Shown: piece after piece, positions 60,519 through 64,000 of the stretch | Layout: each line of letters opens with the position of its first letter | Position numbering within the stretch: position 1 is the stretch's first letter | Origin: Deltaproteobacteria bacterium | GTDB lineage: Bacteria; Myxococcota_A; UBA796; SXON01 | NCBI GenBank assembly: GCA_947484175.1 | Contig: CANKOI010000007.1 | Span: 1-64,000 of the forward strand | Length of the DNA stretch: 64,000 nucleotides | Direction of reading: 5' to 3' | The notes under the pieces: generated by a model | The model's input: only the letters and a program-made list of their open reading frames with translations | The model's database searches: none | Told to the model about the DNA's origin: nothing | Made by a program: the position numbers and the translations under genes

Positions 60519-61819
60519 ACTTCCTGGCGCCCGAGCGCCAACTCCAGGCCGCGAACACCGTGCGCAGAATCTCCGATGACGTCGAGGAACAGCTGATGAT
60601 CCTCGGTGTCGAGCTCGGCGAGACGGTCGAAGGTGCCGAGCTTCTGGAGCTGCTCGACGGTGAGCGCGAGGTTCTGCGCGGCCCCCTCGATCGTGTTCTG
60701 TTGCATGTCATCGGGCGTGAACAGGCCGAGAATGCGCAACTTCGACATCGACTCTAGCCAGTGCCCGAGGAACTTCAAGCGCTGCACGAGCAGCCGTTCC
60801 CGCTCGCCCTTGAACCGCGCGAGAGCCGCGTCGTAGAGGCGCAACTCCACGGGAAGGCGGTAGAGGAGCAACGGACCTTGCGCAGCCACGTAGGCGCGGT
60901 TTTCCGGCCTGCCGAAGCCACGGGCCACGGCGTAGCTGGCCCCCTGGAGCAGGTGCGCGCCCCCGCAGGAGTAGGAGAAAAGCGGCTGGCCCGCACGCTC
61001 AAAGCCCTCGCCGGCGCGCATGTGGTCAAACATGAACTTCGACTCTTTCGTGAGCACCACCACCAGGAAGTCTGCGAGGGTGTTCATGTCCATCGGGGTG
61101 CCGTCGAGCGCGGTCCACCGAAGGTCGCGGGAAGGCGCCCAGCTCGCAAGAGCCTGCACGCCCCATGCCATGTCGTTCGGATCGGCGAAGCTCGACTTGT
61201 TCTCTTTTACCCGAAGGAAGGTCTTCAACAGGGTGTACCTGTAGAGATCGGCCGCTGTCACCTGCGCGCCGCCCATCGGAAAAGGAGTCTCGGGCGGGAG
61301 GCCGACCTCGGTGAAACTCTTGAGCAGGATGTCAGTGTGAGGCTCTACCGGCGTGCCGTTGCGCGTGGCAGGGAAGCCGAGCAGCGTGAGCGACCCGACG
61401 GGGCGCGGCTCGGCGTAGACCGAGAACAGGGTGGCCACCGCTCCGAGCTCGTTGGTGAGCCGGAACTCCGGGCCCCGAGCGAGGAGACCGTGGGCGATCG
61501 CCCACGCGTTCTCAGGGTCTCCAGCCCACTTCTCCACCACGCGACCGAGCGTGAGCAGTGCAGTGTCGTAGGCGGGCTGCGGCGGAACGGGCACGCTCAC
61601 CGCGGTGTGTTTCTGCGGCCGGGAGGGCGTCAGCTCTCGAATGTTGGCGGACGTCCATGGAGGAGCAACCGCTGCGATCGGGGGTGCGCTGGCAGTCGAG
61701 GCGACCGCAGGGGGGTCCGCCTCGCGATCGAGGCCGAGTCTGTCGTCGCGACGTTGAAGCGCGTACAGCGTGCCTGCGAGCACGACACCAGCGAGCAGAA
61801 GGGCGGGGCCCCGCTTCAC
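60509..61819 (-). CDS. Hypothetical membrane-anchored protein
   Basis: N-terminal ALLLAGVVLAGTLYALQ anchor; overlaps both neighbours by a few bp. Confidence 0.65.
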   Translation of the reverse strand: MKRGPALLLAGVVLAGTLYALQRRDDRLGLDREADPPAVASTASAPPIAAVAPPWTSANIRELTPSRPQKHTAVSVPVPPQPAYDTALLTLGRVVEKWAGDPENAWAIAHGLLARGPEFRLTNELGAVATLFSVYAEPRPVGSLTLLGFPATRNGTPVEPHTDILLKSFTEVGLPPETPFPMGGAQVTAADLYRYTLLKTFLRVKENKSSFADPNDMAWGVQALASWAPSRDLRWTALDGTPMDMNTLADFLVVVLTKESKFMFDHMRAGEGFERAGQPLFSYSCGGAHLLQGASYAVARGFGRPENRAYVAAQGPLLLYRLPVELRLYDAALARFKGERERLLVQRLKFLGHWLESMSKLRILGLFTPDDMQQNTIEGAAQNLALTVEQLQKLGTFDRLAELDTEDHQLFLDVIGDSAHGVRGLELALGRQEVWW

Positions 61820-63648
61820 GGCGCCGCTTTTCCTTCCTTCTTCGCGTCTTCGAGGGCCTGCACCTCATCGAGGTGCATCTGCAGCGCATCGACCGGCAGA
61901 ATTGTGTCGCGGTCGGTGATCAGCAGGTTTCCCTGGAACACGGCGAAGCGGGGGTGAATGAGCTCGTGATCGACCGCCCGCAACTTCCAGTCCAGCTTTC
62001 CGGACTTCTTGAACTTGAACACCCAGCCCGTGTCGATGAGCACCCACATCTCCCCCTTTTCGTCGAGGGTGATGTCGAGGTCCTCGAAACCCTCGCCAAG
62101 AATCTTCTCGTCGATGACCGTCCCGTAGCGGAACCCATCGGTGTTGTAGGTGATCACCTCGTCGCCGAACGCCATGTAGAGCTTGTTGTCGGTACCCGCC
62201 GCGACCGCGTTCGGAGTGCCGTCCTTGATCACGAACTCGCTGAGCTTCTCGGAGTCGCGCCCGTAGACCACCGCGTCATTGCCGATGATGGCGACGATGA
62301 AGTCCTTCTTCGGCAGGTAGGCGAGGTAGCCCTCACCGCCCACCTTCGCTTGCACCTGGTCGTCGATCGCCAGCGTCCAGCCGATCTCACCGTTGCCTTC
62401 CGCATCGAAGATCTGCAGCCGGCCGGCCGCGTCGAGCACGATGAACGCATCGCCCTCCTTGCCAGGGATCAGCTCCAGATCGACCGGATTCATGAACGCA
62501 CCGGCCTCGTCCTTCGCCATGCCACCGGCCGCGTACCAAGGGCGGCGCCCGCCGAACCAGTACTCGCTCACGTCGGGCGGAGCGCCCCACTGCTTGTCAC
62601 TCACGCCCCCCGTGGTGAAACGCTGCACCCGGTTGTTGGCAGTGTCGGCGATCAGCGCGTTGCCAAACTGGTCGATTTCGATGGGGAGAGGCTCCCCTTC
62701 GCTCCGAAGTGCGCCGACCTCAAAGCCGGTCTGCCCCCACGCGGGAATGTTGCGTCGGCCGCCACCCTGAAGGTCACGCCAAGCACGGAAGTACTCGATC
62801 GCATCCACAATCTCGGCTTGCTGCGCACCCAACGCCCGCATGGCGGCGTACTCCAAGCCGGGAATGCCCGTGGGGTCCTTGAGCTTGCGGATCGCGCTCA
62901 TCGCCATCTCGTCGGGTACGAGCGCGGCGGCGCGGCTGCCCGCCGGAACCAGTGAAGCCACGCGGCGGCGCAGGTACTCCGGCCCCTCGCCCGCGGCCTC
63001 CATCAGAAAGGCGAGCCCCTCCTTCTCGTAGGGGTCGGCCTTGTGCAGCTCGTAGGCGGCGAGGGCCTGATCTTCATACCTCTTCTGGGCGGCCACGCCC
63101 TCCTTCGACGCCCGCCACGCCTCCACCTTGGCCACCGAACGGGTGCGCTCGCCCTCGGTGAAGTTCACGGCCACCTCGGCCACGAACATGTCGGAGTACA
63201 CGCCCCCCTCGAAGGCTTCGAGGAATTCGATGCGGACCTTTCGCCCGGATTGGGACAGCGGCAGATCGACCCGCTTCATCTCACTCTGGATACGCACCGA
63301 GTCGCCGACCTTCGCGCCGTCCACCCACAGCTGCACCACCTTGGGACGGCCGTACTCTCGAAAGGTGCGCTCGCCCTTCTCGAGGTTGCCCGGCCAGAAC
63401 GACACCGACTCCAGCGCGGTAGCGGCACCGAGGTCGATCTCCAGCCAAGAGCCAACCCCGGCGCCCAGCTCGCCCTCGGCCCATCCGGTGCCGAGGAGCC
63501 CGTCGAAGGCGAGGTCCGCCACGTGCTTGCCGGCGGCATCCTGCATCGTGGAAGAGCCGGTGACACCGGCAGCCAGGGCGGCGTGGGGCAGGAGGGCCGC
63601 TGCCGCGAGAGAAGCGACGAGGGCGGCGCGGGAGGGGGTCACGAACAT
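61816..63648 (-). CDS. Secreted protein with discoidin-like domain and beta-propeller-like region
   Basis: LAFDGLLGTGWAEGELGAGVGSWLEIDLGAATALESVSFWPGN then IDQFGNALIADTANNRVQRF; ATG at 63648. Confidence 0.7.
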   Translation of the reverse strand: MFVTPSRAALVASLAAAALLPHAALAAGVTGSSTMQDAAGKHVADLAFDGLLGTGWAEGELGAGVGSWLEIDLGAATALESVSFWPGNLEKGERTFREYGRPKVVQLWVDGAKVGDSVRIQSEMKRVDLPLSQSGRKVRIEFLEAFEGGVYSDMFVAEVAVNFTEGERTRSVAKVEAWRASKEGVAAQKRYEDQALAAYELHKADPYEKEGLAFLMEAAGEGPEYLRRRVASLVPAGSRAAALVPDEMAMSAIRKLKDPTGIPGLEYAAMRALGAQQAEIVDAIEYFRAWRDLQGGGRRNIPAWGQTGFEVGALRSEGEPLPIEIDQFGNALIADTANNRVQRFTTGGVSDKQWGAPPDVSEYWFGGRRPWYAAGGMAKDEAGAFMNPVDLELIPGKEGDAFIVLDAAGRLQIFDAEGNGEIGWTLAIDDQVQAKVGGEGYLAYLPKKDFIVAIIGNDAVVYGRDSEKLSEFVIKDGTPNAVAAGTDNKLYMAFGDEVITYNTDGFRYGTVIDEKILGEGFEDLDITLDEKGEMWVLIDTGWVFKFKKSGKLDWKLRAVDHELIHPRFAVFQGNLLITDRDTILPVDALQMHLDEVQALEDAKKEGKAAP

Positions 63649-63742
63649 GGGGAACTCTCCGACCTTGCCGGTTAGCGCAGCGCTCGGCGGACTGCCAAGC
63701 GGGACCACGCCGCACTCCGGCCGCCCCGATGCGCGAGCCGAG

Positions 63743-63988
63743 TCAAAACTGTCTTGAAGCTTCGTTCATGGTCTGCCGGTGACCCGAACGCGCGATCCAA
63801 TAGGTGGCCGCGTCTGGCTGTGCGGGCGCCCGATCGAGGTTCTGGTGACCCGCGCACCGTTGCACCAGAGCCACGGGACCCAAGCCCACGAAATAGGCAA
63901 CGGTCATGAGCAGGGCGTTCTGCGCGCGTAGGATGCCGCCGGCCACTCCCTGCCAACGCAGCCACATTCGTTTGAACAGCTCAAGCAC
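63743..63988 (-). CDS. Small hydrophobic hypothetical protein
   Basis: MLELFKRMWLRWQGVAGGILRAQNALLMTVAYFVGLGPVALVQR. Confidence 0.5.
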   Translation of the reverse strand: MLELFKRMWLRWQGVAGGILRAQNALLMTVAYFVGLGPVALVQRCAGHQNLDRAPAQPDAATYWIARSGHRQTMNEASRQF

Positions 63989-64000
63989 ACCGAAATCCTA

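Overview
High-GC chromosomal window, gene-dense with short intergenic gaps and many 1-4 bp start/stop overlaps. The style (secreted lipoproteins with Thr/Asp/Gly linkers, Cys...TM...RRR C-termini, MopE-type repeats) suggests a Myxococcota/Deltaproteobacteria-like organism; this lineage is an inference. Recognisable content: M2/M3-like metallopeptidase end, LpxL-like acyltransferase, AMP-ligase, MotAB, DCC thiol oxidoreductase, SDR-SCP2-MaoC fusion, two membrane sulfatases plus a YfhO-like protein, XseA, ArfB-like GGQ protein, an ACP/methyltransferase/FkbH cassette, a DUF1549/DUF1501 operon, metzincins, a calpain-like protease, LysR/YceI pair, subtilase, thymidine kinase, esterase, a DUF5989 small ORF missing from the supplied track, repeat-bearing lipoproteins, patatin, PLC-like protein, MFS transporter, inositol-phosphatase family enzyme, GlgC, HutI, a decayed UPF0175/DUF3368 toxin-antitoxin locus, a TPR plus TPR-AAA+ pair, 2OG oxygenase, a MopE/glycine-rich fusion, and L-asparaginase. 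No rRNA, tRNA, CRISPR array, transposase or prophage was recognised. The most notable signals are a genome-style use of very short, uncharged signal peptides, the MopE-ALK-like glycine-rich fusion, the TPR/AAA paralog pair, the calpain-like protein, the ACP-MT-FkbH cassette and the disrupted toxin gene. All calls come from reading sequence motifs; no database search was run.
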